64,000 nucleotides of DNA from Ulvibacterium marinum (GCF_003626755.1 NZ_RBCJ01000003.1:439859-503858), one strand, 5' to 3'; shown: positions 28,090 to 37,891, numbered from the stretch's first letter. Notes: generated from the sequence alone by a model not told the origin. Numbers and translations are program-made.

Positions 28090-28980
28090 ATGAAATACTT
28101 ACTTTTTTCTTTGGTTTTCACGCAGTCGTTAGTATGCTGTGCACAAAACATGGAAGCCGAAATAGATCAATTGATTAATGAAAAGAAATATGCCAAAGCC
28201 CAGACTAAGCTATTAAGCCAACTTCATTTTACATCGGATAGGGACATGAAGGATAAATTAGGGGAGGTTTACGGCTATCAGGGCAAATGGGACGATGCCA
28301 TTGCCATTTACAAAGAACTAACGAATACCTACCCCCAAGTCGCCGAGTATGCTTTTAAATATGGTGGCGTTTTGGCGAGAAAGGCACAGGACAGCAATAA
28401 AATCGTTGCCCTTGGTCTTGTAGGTAAGATTAAGGAAAATTTAAAAAAAGCTGCTACACTAAACCCCAAGTCGGTCGGGATGCAGTGGGCTTTGGTAGAT
28501 CTCTATGTTACCTTACCAGGTATTTTGGGAGGTAGTACGTCCAAAGCCTTTGACCATGCAAAAAAACTAAAATCCATATCTCCCATTGATGGCTATTTGG
28601 CCATGGGCTACATTCACGAGTATGATCGAGACCCCAAAAAGGCAAAGGACAATTATTTATATGCCTTAAGGCTTTTGGACGATTTAGGTAATATAAAGCG
28701 AAACCAACTGCATTATCAGATAGGAAAGGTTTGCGGGGAGTATGGTGTTAAATTGGAAAAAGGTCTGTACCATATGGGGGAATACATTAAAAACTACACA
28801 CCTTTGGACGGTGTCCCTTTAAAATGGGCCTATTTTAGGATGGCAAAATTATATAGAAAGAAGGAAGATAAACCTAATGCCCAAAAATGGATTGCCAAAA
28901 CATTGCGTCTGGATGGTATATTGAAACCCGCCTTGGAAGAACAGGAAAAAATAGAGGCCATGGGCACGCTGGGGTCATAG
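28090..28980 (+). CDS. Secreted TPR-repeat protein
   Basis: The protein has 296 residues from the ATG at 28090. The signal sequence MKYLLFSLVFTQSLVCCAQ could be cleaved by signal peptidase I after CAQ or, less probably, be lipid-modified at one of the two Cys residues. Several TPR units follow (EVYGYQGKWDDAIAIYKEL, then AAFLNPKSVGMQWALVDLYV-like, and AKLYRKKEDKPNAQKWIAKT), so it is a helical scaffold for protein contacts in the periplasm. It resembles a family of flavobacterial TPR proteins of unknown role. It diverges from the macroglobulin-like gene and its stop overlaps that of the convergent SDR gene by six bases. Confidence 0.75.
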   Translation: MKYLLFSLVFTQSLVCCAQNMEAEIDQLINEKKYAKAQTKLLSQLHFTSDRDMKDKLGEVYGYQGKWDDAIAIYKELTNTYPQVAEYAFKYGGVLARKAQDSNKIVALGLVGKIKENLKKAATLNPKSVGMQWALVDLYVTLPGILGGSTSKAFDHAKKLKSISPIDGYLAMGYIHEYDRDPKKAKDNYLYALRLLDDLGNIKRNQLHYQIGKVCGEYGVKLEKGLYHMGEYIKNYTPLDGVPLKWAYFRMAKLYRKKEDKPNAQKWIAKTLRLDGILKPALEEQEKIEAMGTLGS

Positions 28981-29760
28981 ACTTTTTAGCAGGCCACCAT
29001 CGATGGGTATAGAAGTGCCGGTAATATACGCCGCCTTATCCGAAGCCAAAAAAGCGACCAAGTATCCATACTCTTCCGGTTTCCCAATTCGTTTTAAAGG
29101 AACTCGGGATTCCATTTCCGAACGTACTTCAGCCGTGGAAATTCCTAATTGTTCTGCTTTTTTTGCATTTAGTTGTGCGATGCGGTCCGTATCAAAATAT
29201 CCGGTTAGGACACTATTCACCGTAATACGGGAAGCGCCTACATCCGTTGCCAAGCTTTTAGCCCAAGTAACTACTGCGGCCCGGATTGTATTCGAGAGGG
29301 CCAGATAAGAGAGGGGTTCCTTAACGGACACGGAGGCCACATTGATGATGCGCCCCCATTGCTTTTGCTGCATTTGTTTTAAGGCCAATTCCGTAGTAAA
29401 AACAACGGTTTTGAACAGTAGGTCGAAGGCTTCCTGATAATCGGGTACATTTTTTTCCAATGTATTCCCGGCGGCCGGACCTTGGGTATTGTTGACCAAA
29501 ATATCCACGGAATTGTTCTCAAAATAGTCGGAAATCGTCTTCGTGTAAATTTCAAAATCATTGAAATCCACAACTAAATATTGATGTGATTGCCCTTGGG
29601 TGACCGGCAAGTCCGAAACAATTCCCTTTAGTTTTTCTTTGCTACGGGACATCAAGGTTACACTGGCACCGCTTTCTGCCAATTGAAAAGCGATTGCTCT
29701 TCCGATACCGCCACTACTTCCACCGACCAAGGCCTTTTTCCCTTTTAAATCTATGTCCAT
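28975..29760 (-). CDS. Short-chain dehydrogenase/reductase
   Basis: The protein has 261 residues and a classical SDR layout: nucleotide-binding GGSSGGIGRA (about 13-22), NNTQGPA in place of NNAG, and the C-terminal PIDGGLLKSL. The usual catalytic YxxxK is altered: in IINVASVSVKEPLSYLALSN the Tyr is present (SYLALSN) but the Lys four residues later is replaced by Asn, and the Ser is retained. The enzyme may therefore have low or changed activity. A GKKALVGGSSGG start and Arg after the first Ser block suggest NADP(H). It may be co-transcribed with the cupin gene 46 bases upstream. Confidence 0.8.
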   Translation of the reverse strand: MDIDLKGKKALVGGSSGGIGRAIAFQLAESGASVTLMSRSKEKLKGIVSDLPVTQGQSHQYLVVDFNDFEIYTKTISDYFENNSVDILVNNTQGPAAGNTLEKNVPDYQEAFDLLFKTVVFTTELALKQMQQKQWGRIINVASVSVKEPLSYLALSNTIRAAVVTWAKSLATDVGASRITVNSVLTGYFDTDRIAQLNAKKAEQLGISTAEVRSEMESRVPLKRIGKPEEYGYLVAFLASDKAAYITGTSIPIDGGLLKSL

Positions 29761-29806
29761 ATTTGTTTTGAGTTACGTAAATGCCCTCTCTTTTTTAAAG
29801 ACATTG

Positions 29807-30118
29807 TTATCTGTATTCTTCTCTAACCGGGCTAAAAACATCCATTAACTTACAGGATGTCAACGCCTTTCCTTTATGGGGCGTATGTGGTGGAATTACC
29901 ACCATATCATCTTTCTCATAGATTTTGGTAATTCCATCCAAAGTAAACTCGAACTTTCCTTCCAGAACCTGCATTACCTGTTCGTTCCCATGGGAATGTA
30001 AAGGGACTTTTGCGCCGTGTTCTACCTCCCAAAAAACGATGCTCATATTCTGGGTATGGACAAGTTTGCCATGATAGCCGGGCATGATTTCTTTGGAAGG
30101 GATATTGGCTAGGTTCAT
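29807..30118 (-). CDS. Small single-domain cupin protein
   Basis: The protein has 103 residues. The metal-binding cupin motifs are visible: VPLHSHGNEQVMQVLEGKFE (first motif with His-His-Glu) and VIPPHTPHKG (second motif with His). It is a small beta-barrel that probably binds one metal ion, acting as a sensor or on a small ligand. The substrate is unknown. It lies on the same strand as and upstream of the SDR gene, so both may act on one carbonyl substrate; that is inference. Confidence 0.85.
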   Translation of the reverse strand: MNLANIPSKEIMPGYHGKLVHTQNMSIVFWEVEHGAKVPLHSHGNEQVMQVLEGKFEFTLDGITKIYEKDDMVVIPPHTPHKGKALTSCKLMDVFSPVREEYR

Positions 30119-30161
30119 AAGATATATTCTATCCGACTAATATAAAAAGAATCCATTCACA

Positions 30162-30199
30162 AAGGAAAACCCCGGAAGGTTTTCAAAACCTTTCGGGGT
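30162..30199 (-). terminator. Terminator after the type IX secretion trio
   Basis: A 14-base stem (ACCCCGGAAGGTTT with AAACCTTTCGGGGT, one G-T pair, 3-base loop) runs on the minus strand into a T-rich run (TTTTCCTTTG). It lies downstream of the minus-strand ompA-like gene and upstream of the cupin gene. Confidence 0.8.
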
Positions 30200-30297
30200 C
30201 TTAAACTATTTTACCTCGATTTATAACGTCTTTTTCGTCTCCACTAATTGAAAGAGGTTTTTACTTGGTATCTCTAATCGACAAATAATTCCTTCTT

Positions 30298-32442
30298 TTA
30301 TTCCCATTTAACGATGACAAGCTCACAGCGTCTGTTCCACTCATGATCTTCCTCTGTACAGCTTTCCACAGTCTCGCATTTTACAATGGGTTTAGATTCA
30401 CCGTAACCTTTGGCAATGACCCTGTTTTCTGCAATGCCGTTTTCAACAAGAAACTCTTTTGCCGAGTCCGCCCGCTTTTGGGAAAGCTTTCTATTATATT
30501 CGCTATTGCCCCGAATATCGGTATGTGTGCCGATTTCAAGAACTATTCCCGGGTTGGATTTCATAATTTCAATGACTTTGCCCAAACGCTTGCGAGATTC
30601 TCTTCTGAGGTACCACATGCTGTAATCAAAATGAATTTCTTCGGTTTTGATAAGGGTACGCCCATCTTCTTTAACAATGTCTTCCTCTTGTTGAATGACT
30701 TTTTCAATTTTTTGTAGATGTTCTTTTTCCGCTTTTTTCTCTGCGGTTTTTATCTTTTCTTCTTTTTCTCTTTCCATTTGGAGGCGTTGTTCCTCGGCTA
30801 TTCTCTCCTCTTTACGTTTTCTTTCAGCCTCTGCAAGGGCTATTTTTTCTGCTTCTTCCCTCTTTTTTTGGAGTGCCAATGCTTTTTGCTTTTCCCGCTC
30901 CTCCAAGGAAAACAAAGTAAGGGAACCATCTTTGATAGCGTTTCTTTCCTTATCTGTTATGATGATTTTGAAATTGTCTTCGTATCCTTCTTTTTCAGCT
31001 TCGATTTTGTATTCGGCCGTACATTGGACCAAAAACTTATAAGAAGCGTCCTGGCCCGTGGTAATTGTCTCTATCACTTTTCCTTCAACATCCAACAAGC
31101 TTATTTTTCCCATGGAAATAGGAAGGTTTGTGGTTTTATCGGTCAGAACTCCGGCAATAAATTGTTTACAATCCTCAATGATAAGCGGTTTATTTTCCTT
31201 AAAGGAATAAATGTCGTCACTACCTTTCCCTCCAGGTCGGTTTGACGAAAAGAAACCTTCTGTTCCATCATGATTCAGTGTCAAGGAAAAATCATCATAG
31301 CCACTATTAACGGGCAAACCTAAGTTATCCGGGTTTTGAAAAATTCCGTTCTCGTTTTTAGAGATAAAGACATCCAACAAACCATAGCCTGGGTGTCCGT
31401 TGGAGGAGAAATATAGATTGCCCTTTTGGTCTAAAAAGGGAAATTGTTCCTTTTTGTCCGTATTGATATCCTTTCCCAGGTTAATGGGATTTCCATAGAG
31501 CACACCTGATTGGATGTTGACATAATAAAGGTCAAAAGAACCAAACCCACCTTCTCGGTCGGATGCAAAATACAGTTTTGTCTCGTCCTCATTTAATGCG
31601 GGATGTTCTGTAGAAAACGCATCGTCATTAAAGGGAAGTTCGATACTATTTTTCCATGCGCCATCTACCCATTCTGCTTTGTATATCTTAAGATGCGTAA
31701 TTTTTTTTGTATCGGTCTTCTTTTTACTATTTCGAGTAAAATAGATGGTTTTTCGATCTTTGGTAATGGCAAAAGTGCCTTCGTGCATTTTGGTATTGAT
31801 TGTATTGGACAATGGAACGCTTAAGCTATCGCCCAAAGCCAATTTTTGTATGGGGTGTGAGTAGATATCCAAATAATTCTGGTTGTTCCATCGATAGAGC
31901 TTTGGGATAGCGCCGGATTTTTTTCTAGAGGCAGTGTACATCAAGTTTGAATCTACAAGTACAGCACCAAATTCGGAGGTAGTCGTATTGATGTCAAGAT
32001 TTTTAATATCGAAACGCTCGCCAATGGCACTTACGTTTTCCAAATACACAAATTCCTTTTTTAGTTGATCTACTTTGTCCATTTGGTCACTTTGGGAATA
32101 GAAATCCAACAAAACTGTGTTTGCCTGTTCATAATCACCCAGGGCTTTCAAGGACTGGTTTAACTTAAAATGATAGCTCTCATCCATGTTTTCCCCATAA
32201 TTTGATATTAAATATGCATACCACCGTGCGGCGGCTTTCATGTTATAAGTTTTGTAATAGCTGTCCGCTAAGTTTTTGATGAGCTTTGAACTCTTGTTGC
32301 GTGGTAACAATTCTTCGTACAAAGGAATTGCGTCACTATAGAATGCCCTATCAAAATAGGTGTCAGCACGCTTCAACTCCTGCTGGCCCAAAACCGGGGT
32401 CAGTGAATTTATAGCAAGCAGTATGAATAGTAACTTTCTCAT
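30298..32442 (-). CDS. OmpA family protein with TPR and beta-propeller-like repeats
   Basis: The protein has 714 residues. A signal peptide is followed by TPR-like helices (about 20-150), PD40/WD40-like propeller repeats (about 150-420, with SSNGHPGYGLLDVFIS and SSNRPGGKGSDDIYSF), a carboxypeptidase-regulatory-like domain (about 430-510) and the OmpA C-terminal peptidoglycan-binding domain (about 605-714, with IGTHTDIRGNSEYNRKLSQK). Between the last two is a continuous charged coiled coil of about 80 residues (about 515-600), longer than in typical members. With the SprF-like and type B sorting-domain genes upstream it forms the usual type IX secretion trio. It probably anchors a surface-protein complex to peptidoglycan. 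Confidence 0.88.
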   Translation of the reverse strand: MRKLLFILLAINSLTPVLGQQELKRADTYFDRAFYSDAIPLYEELLPRNKSSKLIKNLADSYYKTYNMKAAARWYAYLISNYGENMDESYHFKLNQSLKALGDYEQANTVLLDFYSQSDQMDKVDQLKKEFVYLENVSAIGERFDIKNLDINTTTSEFGAVLVDSNLMYTASRKKSGAIPKLYRWNNQNYLDIYSHPIQKLALGDSLSVPLSNTINTKMHEGTFAITKDRKTIYFTRNSKKKTDTKKITHLKIYKAEWVDGAWKNSIELPFNDDAFSTEHPALNEDETKLYFASDREGGFGSFDLYYVNIQSGVLYGNPINLGKDINTDKKEQFPFLDQKGNLYFSSNGHPGYGLLDVFISKNENGIFQNPDNLGLPVNSGYDDFSLTLNHDGTEGFFSSNRPGGKGSDDIYSFKENKPLIIEDCKQFIAGVLTDKTTNLPISMGKISLLDVEGKVIETITTGQDASYKFLVQCTAEYKIEAEKEGYEDNFKIIITDKERNAIKDGSLTLFSLEEREKQKALALQKKREEAEKIALAEAERKRKEERIAEEQRLQMEREKEEKIKTAEKKAEKEHLQKIEKVIQQEEDIVKEDGRTLIKTEEIHFDYSMWYLRRESRKRLGKVIEIMKSNPGIVLEIGTHTDIRGNSEYNRKLSQKRADSAKEFLVENGIAENRVIAKGYGESKPIVKCETVESCTEEDHEWNRRCELVIVKWE

Positions 32443-32444
32443 AA

Positions 32445-33392
32445 CTAGTAGAATCTAGGAGATTTATCATATCCTTTTCCCATGCCCAATAAATCCAGGT
32501 CAAAAAGAACAAAAATTTCATGTGAACCGGAACTGAAATCACTCAGGTTGGATAACGTATAATCATAGGCATACCCAATACGCAGGGCTGGCAGAACAGA
32601 TAAGTTGAACATGGCGCTTACCGAATCTTCCAGACGGTAGGACAAGCCTCCCTCAAACCGATTGTTGAACAGCACGTTCAACGAAACATCCATGGTCAGA
32701 GGCGAGCCCTTTACCACTTTTGCCATTACGGAAGGTTTGATCTTAAGATTAGGATTTAGTTCATATACATAACCGGAGGTCAAGAACGTATGTATTTCTT
32801 CGGAACCGATACGGTTAATGCCATCTTTGTTTTCAATATGGGTGGAGGTCAATAGATTGGGTATGGAAAGTCCCGCATAGAAATTCCCTCGATGATAAAA
32901 GGCACCTATTCCTACATTCGGGAAAGTATTGTTTAAATTCTCGTTAAAGGCGGGATCGTCCTGGAATTCCGGGAGCATAAATCCGTCAAAACTTGTTTCA
33001 AAAGTGGTTATTCCACCTTTTACCCCAAGGGAAAGATTACTTTTTTCATTCAATTTTAGGATATAGGCAAAGTCGGCATAAATATTATTTTCCTTAAGGG
33101 CCCCGTCGCCAATATCATCTGAAATAAAGGACAGTCCAATCTCTATCTTTTCACTCATTGGTATATGCGAAAAAAAAGTCAGGGTCTTTGGGGCACCCAC
33201 GGCGTCGTTCCATTGTGAGCGATAGAGTAGGCCAAAATTCAACATTCCCGGCTCGTTGGTGGTATAGGCTGGATTGATTACGTTCATGTTGTACATGTAC
33301 TGCGTGTATTGGGGATCCTGTTGCGCATAAACGCCAATTTGGACCAATAGCAGAACAAAACTTACGTACAATGTTTTTTTCAATATTCTCAT
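32445..33392 (-). CDS. PorP/SprF family type IX secretion membrane protein
   Basis: The protein has 315 residues from the ATG at 33392 (MRILKKTLYVSFVLLL), which gives a proper signal peptide ending in VYAQ; the longer frame overlaps the upstream gene. The family signature is QDPQYTQYMYNMNVINPAYT directly after the cleavage site. It should form an outer membrane beta-barrel. PorP/SprF-like proteins act with the type IX system and are needed for secretion or surface attachment of proteins with a type B sorting domain; the gene upstream encodes one. It lies 13 bases after that gene and two bases before the ompA-like gene, a tight operon. Confidence 0.92.
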   Translation of the reverse strand: MRILKKTLYVSFVLLLVQIGVYAQQDPQYTQYMYNMNVINPAYTTNEPGMLNFGLLYRSQWNDAVGAPKTLTFFSHIPMSEKIEIGLSFISDDIGDGALKENNIYADFAYILKLNEKSNLSLGVKGGITTFETSFDGFMLPEFQDDPAFNENLNNTFPNVGIGAFYHRGNFYAGLSIPNLLTSTHIENKDGINRIGSEEIHTFLTSGYVYELNPNLKIKPSVMAKVVKGSPLTMDVSLNVLFNNRFEGGLSYRLEDSVSAMFNLSVLPALRIGYAYDYTLSNLSDFSSGSHEIFVLFDLDLLGMGKGYDKSPRFY

Positions 33393-33405
33393 GTTGCTAT
33401 CTGGT

Positions 33406-36273
33406 CTAGCGATTAAGGTATAGTCGTCCCTGCTTGGCGTCATGTCCTTGTTTATTGTAATCGATGACATAGAAATACACACCGTTGGGAGCTTTGTCCC
33501 CATCCCATGACGGATTGTTTCTATCTCCCTTAAATAATGTTGACCCGTACCTGTTTAGGATTTCCAAAGTAAAATCCGGAAATATTACTTCTATATCGGG
33601 TATAAAGAAAGTGTCGTTCCTACCATCGTTATTGGGCGAGAATCCATCAGGGATAAAAAATCCGTAATCCTCAGGATCACAATTGCTCAATTCAACCGTT
33701 ACGGCAATCCGATCGGGATTTATACAGCCGGTATCAGGATCAAAACTTTCGGCATAGTAGGTCATGTTCTCGATCAGAAGCATACCATTGGCCAATGGAT
33801 TTTCATTTTCCGGACTAGCGTACCAGAGCACCTCAAACTGGTTGTTACTTTCAATACTCCTTAAATCAGCGACCGTAGGATTGTCCAGGCCGCATAGTGC
33901 GAGATTGGTAAATTCTAGGGATGCGGGTTCAAGACCGAATACTGTAGGTACAATTTCCAAACGTCCCGTACTTAAACATTGGTCATCCCCTTCGGTTGCC
34001 GCATAATAGCTCTGGCCATCTACTAACGCTACAGAATTTTCCAGGGCATTACCTCCGGACGCCGCATCAAACCAAACTACGGAAGACGCACTTGAGATGA
34101 CCGCGTCCAAATTACCCACTGTGGGATTATCGGATGCACAAAAGAGAGGATTGGAGTCTGATGCAGTCGGTACCGTGGGGTCTATCAGAGTAACAGTTAC
34201 CTGTATTCTATCGGAACCTTCACAATTGTTCATCGGATCGATGTTCGAAATAAAGTAATCCTCACCGTTGGTCAACTCGGTATCCAATGGTAATATATCC
34301 ATATCGGTTTCGGTAGCATAGAACAAAATGTCACCCGTAGCGGATACTTCAATGTCTTCCAAAGTAGGTAAATCCGGTGTGAAGGCACTCAAACATAAAC
34401 TTTGTTGCGCTTGTGCTGTAGGGATAGCCGGTATACCCTCTATAGCAAAGTTTTCATTCAGCTCAAAATCGAATACCAACCTACATGGTGTTGTATCGTC
34501 CTGGGTGCTTCGTACGCTGGCGTTGTAGTTTCCCTGCTCAAGAGAAGTCACATCCAGTTCATAGGAAGCTGTGCCACCTGCAAAGTTTATGGTATTGGTA
34601 ATGGCCACCTGACCCGTACTCACTTGGGTTACGTCATAAGTGATGGTATATGAACCATCGGATAGAGCTGGTGCATCTACCGTTACATCAATTCTGGTCG
34701 CATCACAAGAATTGTCCACAAGAAGGCCCAAATCTATAGATGGTGGAGTAGGGGTTACCATGAATGTATCCGTTATTTGACAATCTAAAGGAAATCCACT
34801 CGCTACATCCAGGCTTATTTCATATTCCCCCGTTTCGGTAATTTGGGCGGCGGGTATGGAGAACGTAGCATTTCCCGAGCTAAAGGAAATATCGTTTAAA
34901 GTGAAATTGGTGCTCGCACCGCTAGGAGCAGTGAGCGAATAGGTAATATCATAATTACCGTTGGCGTTGTTTTGCGAAGAATCAAAAATATTCGTTAAGT
35001 CTACGGAAGAACCTTCCCCTTCACAACCATCCATGGCGTTGGTAGTTGGATTGGTCACACTAAATGAAATGGGAGGGACCTGTATATCAGAACACACGTT
35101 TGTGCCTAAGGAGGTAATGGTTAGGGTAGTGGGTTCGTTCAGGTTTATGGGATTGGCATCAATTTGAAAGACTCCTGTTCCATCATTGTTTAGGGTTAAT
35201 GATGCAGAATCCGTTTCCGTACCACTGGCGGATACTAGGGAATAGGTTGCCGTATAGGTCCCGCTTGCTATTAAAGTGGTGTCGTAGTCCGTTATTTCAA
35301 TGGTATACTCCGAAGGCCCTTCGCAATAGTTGACAGTGGCCATAGTGCCTTGTAAAACCGGAAGAATTACTATGTCCACAGCGGTGGTGTTTACCGTGCA
35401 GACCGCATGTGAAGGAAATACGGTATACCTAAACGTAAATGTACCCGAACTATTCGCATCCCGTATGGCTTCTACATTTATGATGTGATCGGTAAGATCG
35501 TCCAACTCATTGGTCAAAGGTACCTCGGACCAAGTACCATTACTGTCCTCACCCAGCAATAGGGCATCTAGATCGTAATTGGTAAGACCCGATAAATCAT
35601 CGGTTGTGCACACCACTAAATTTGAACCGATGCCAGAATTTGCAGGCCTTTGTACTTCCAATAGTAATCTCACTTGACGGCTGGGACAAGTATCCACTAT
35701 GGGTACTGTGTGCGTAAATTCGTAAATACCGGGTCCTGCCGCATCGGCGTCAAAAAAGTTTTCATTCAAATGGGGTATGGCTTCTGGGGTAACGGCGGCC
35801 CAAATTCCATTAAAATCCTGAAATTTCCCTTCAGTCTCGTCCCCAATATAGCTATGTAGGTTAACAGCGGGATCATCTCCGCACGCATCAGCGCTCCCAT
35901 CTATATTGTCTTCTCCAGGATATCCGCCTAGATTTATGGTCACAATGGCAGATTCACCGCAAGCGTCGTTGGTGTAGGTAAACTGATGGACTCCCGAGTT
36001 TTTAACTTCCCAAAGGTTAACGATGCCATTGGCGCGATCTAACGCGAAGAAATTGGCAGGATCATTGGTGGACCAAGTGCCCCCTGGTGTAGGAGTTCCA
36101 TTTAGTTTATCGAAAAGCGTATAGTTCTGTGTGGTAATATCAGCATCCTTCTCACAGACTGTTACCGTAGTATCGGTACCGGCACATTGTGCCCTGATGT
36201 TTTGACTAAAACTCAATAAAAAAAGACCCAGGGCCCATGAAAAAATGGTCTTAGGTAAATTGTGGTTGGTCAT
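33406..36273 (-). CDS. Large secreted surface protein with type B gliding-motility sorting domain
   Basis: The protein has 955 residues. A signal peptide ends near IRAQ. The body is a long series of beta-rich, Ig-like segments with many Asp, Thr and Asn residues and few Cys. The last 90 or so residues are the gliding motility-associated C-terminal domain: GFFIPDGFSPNNDGRNDTFF, then LEILNRYGSTLFKG and a GVYFYVIDY strand. This type B domain directs export by the type IX system and handover to a PorP/SprF-like partner, which is encoded 13 bases downstream. It is probably a cell-surface adhesin-like protein; ligand unknown. Confidence 0.9.
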   Translation of the reverse strand: MTNHNLPKTIFSWALGLFLLSFSQNIRAQCAGTDTTVTVCEKDADITTQNYTLFDKLNGTPTPGGTWSTNDPANFFALDRANGIVNLWEVKNSGVHQFTYTNDACGESAIVTINLGGYPGEDNIDGSADACGDDPAVNLHSYIGDETEGKFQDFNGIWAAVTPEAIPHLNENFFDADAAGPGIYEFTHTVPIVDTCPSRQVRLLLEVQRPANSGIGSNLVVCTTDDLSGLTNYDLDALLLGEDSNGTWSEVPLTNELDDLTDHIINVEAIRDANSSGTFTFRYTVFPSHAVCTVNTTAVDIVILPVLQGTMATVNYCEGPSEYTIEITDYDTTLIASGTYTATYSLVSASGTETDSASLTLNNDGTGVFQIDANPINLNEPTTLTITSLGTNVCSDIQVPPISFSVTNPTTNAMDGCEGEGSSVDLTNIFDSSQNNANGNYDITYSLTAPSGASTNFTLNDISFSSGNATFSIPAAQITETGEYEISLDVASGFPLDCQITDTFMVTPTPPSIDLGLLVDNSCDATRIDVTVDAPALSDGSYTITYDVTQVSTGQVAITNTINFAGGTASYELDVTSLEQGNYNASVRSTQDDTTPCRLVFDFELNENFAIEGIPAIPTAQAQQSLCLSAFTPDLPTLEDIEVSATGDILFYATETDMDILPLDTELTNGEDYFISNIDPMNNCEGSDRIQVTVTLIDPTVPTASDSNPLFCASDNPTVGNLDAVISSASSVVWFDAASGGNALENSVALVDGQSYYAATEGDDQCLSTGRLEIVPTVFGLEPASLEFTNLALCGLDNPTVADLRSIESNNQFEVLWYASPENENPLANGMLLIENMTYYAESFDPDTGCINPDRIAVTVELSNCDPEDYGFFIPDGFSPNNDGRNDTFFIPDIEVIFPDFTLEILNRYGSTLFKGDRNNPSWDGDKAPNGVYFYVIDYNKQGHDAKQGRLYLNR

Positions 36274-36314
36274 TTTAGTTTCTTTGATAGCTTTGAACGC
36301 TTAGCCTGGTCTTT

Positions 36315-36322
36315 CAAATGTA
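36315..36322 (-). promoter_or_regulatory. Putative -7 element of the type IX secretion trio
   Basis: On the minus strand TACATTTG matches TAnnTTTG exactly, 41 bases before the start of the large surface-protein gene. No TTG is seen at -33. Confidence 0.45.
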
Positions 36323-36505
36323 TCTGCGATACGCAGCTTGAGGAAAAGAATGTTGTGAATATGGAATAATGAAGGGTGAATCTTACTAAAACTGTTAAAA
36401 AGGAGATGATTTATATTGCATTTTATCGGTTTTTTCGGACTTTTTAACGGATTTACGGACCTATGAAATTCACTTATTAGGTTTAATGCCTTTAAAAGCA
36501 ATCGC

Positions 36506-36513
36506 TATCTTTG
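36506..36513 (+). promoter_or_regulatory. Putative -7 element of mpl
   Basis: TATCTTTG matches TAnnTTTG exactly and ends 19 bases before the mpl ATG. The expected -33 position has TTT rather than TTG. Confidence 0.45.
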
Positions 36514-36532
36514 AGTAATATTTTATGCATTT

Positions 36533-37891
36533 ATGAATATCCATTTTATTGCCATAGGAGGCAGTGCCATGCACAATTTGGCTTTGGCCCTTCATCACAA
36601 GGGATATACCGTTACAGGAAGTGATGATGTTATTTTTGAACCTTCTAAAAGTCGGTTGGGAGAAAAGGGCTTATTGCCTACTGAATTTGGGTGGTTTCCC
36701 GAAAAAGTAACTACTAATTTGGATGCCGTTATCCTTGGAATGCATGCCAAATCCGACAACCCCGAATTAGTACGTGCCCAGAAGTTGGGGATACGGATCT
36801 ACTCCTATCCTGAATTTTTGTACGAACAATCTAAAAATAAGACCCGTGTCGTCATAGGGGGCAGTCATGGAAAGACCACCATTACTTCAATGATTTTACA
36901 TGTGCTGAATTATCACGATAGGGAGGTCGATTATATGGTGGGAGCCCAATTGGATGGGTTTGAGCGTATGGTCCATTTAACGGAGGAGAACGATTTTATA
37001 GTTTTGGAAGGGGATGAATACCTATCCTCACCCATCGATAGGCGACCTAAATTCCATTTATATAAACCAAATATCGCGTTGTTGAGCGGTATTGCCTGGG
37101 ATCATATCAATGTATTTCCCACTTTTGAGAATTATGTGGAGCAGTTTCGGATTTTTGTGGACAGTATCGTAAAGGGAGGAAGCATCACCTATAATGTAGA
37201 GGATGAAGAAGTCAAAGAAGTTGTGGAGGCCTCCGAAAATTCCATTCGAAAATTGCCCTATATTACTCCCTTGTATTCCGTAAAGGATGGCCAGACCTTG
37301 TTGGAGACTCCTGAGGGAGCCATGCCCATAGAAGTCTTTGGAAAACACAATCTTAGCAATCTTGCTGGAGCCAAATGGATTTGCCAAAATATGGGTGTGG
37401 ATGAAGATGATTTTTATGAGGCCATAGCCACTTTTAAGGGAGCTTCAAAACGATTGGAAAAAATAAGTGAAGGTACTTCCAGCGTGGTCTACAAGGATTT
37501 TGCCCACTCACCTAGCAAGGTATCCGCTACTACTAAGGCCGTGAAGGAACAATATCCGGATCGGCGATTGGTTGCCTGTTTGGAATTACATACCTACAGC
37601 AGCTTCAATGCAGAATTTTTGAAAGGATATAAAGGAGCTTTGGATGCCGCGGATGTGGCCGTTGTCTTTTATCTGCCCGAGTCCGTAAAAATCAAACGCT
37701 TGCAGGAAGTAACCCCAGATCAGGTTACGGCGGCCTTCCAACGAGATGATCTGAAAATTTTTACACAGGCATCCCAATTTCACGATTTTGTTTTTAACCA
37801 AAATTTCGAAAATACTGTGTTGTTGCTGATGAGTTCCGGAAACTATGGAGGATTGGATTTGGAAGCAGTTAGACAAAAAGTTTCCAATTGA
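36533..37891 (+). CDS. mpl: UDP-N-acetylmuramate:L-alanyl-gamma-D-glutamyl-meso-diaminopimelate ligase
   Basis: The protein has 452 residues and a Mur-ligase layout: N-terminal Rossmann domain (IHFIAIGGSAMHNLALALH), central ATP-binding domain with GGSHGKTT (109-116) and LEGDEYLSS, and a C-terminal domain containing YKDFAHSPSKV. Mpl attaches the recycled tripeptide directly to UDP-MurNAc in peptidoglycan recycling. It differs from MurC in the FAIGGSAM-type start and the DEY element. No other mur or recycling gene is next to it. Confidence 0.92.
   Translation: MNIHFIAIGGSAMHNLALALHHKGYTVTGSDDVIFEPSKSRLGEKGLLPTEFGWFPEKVTTNLDAVILGMHAKSDNPELVRAQKLGIRIYSYPEFLYEQSKNKTRVVIGGSHGKTTITSMILHVLNYHDREVDYMVGAQLDGFERMVHLTEENDFIVLEGDEYLSSPIDRRPKFHLYKPNIALLSGIAWDHINVFPTFENYVEQFRIFVDSIVKGGSITYNVEDEEVKEVVEASENSIRKLPYITPLYSVKDGQTLLETPEGAMPIEVFGKHNLSNLAGAKWICQNMGVDEDDFYEAIATFKGASKRLEKISEGTSSVVYKDFAHSPSKVSATTKAVKEQYPDRRLVACLELHTYSSFNAEFLKGYKGALDAADVAVVFYLPESVKIKRLQEVTPDQVTAAFQRDDLKIFTQASQFHDFVFNQNFENTVLLLMSSGNYGGLDLEAVRQKVSN

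Noticed and set aside
30718-31245. A 175-residue Phe-rich plus-strand frame that looks like a membrane protein
   Set aside because: It is the reverse of the Lys/Glu-rich coiled coil of the ompA-like gene, which produces Phe/Leu/Ser-rich shadows.
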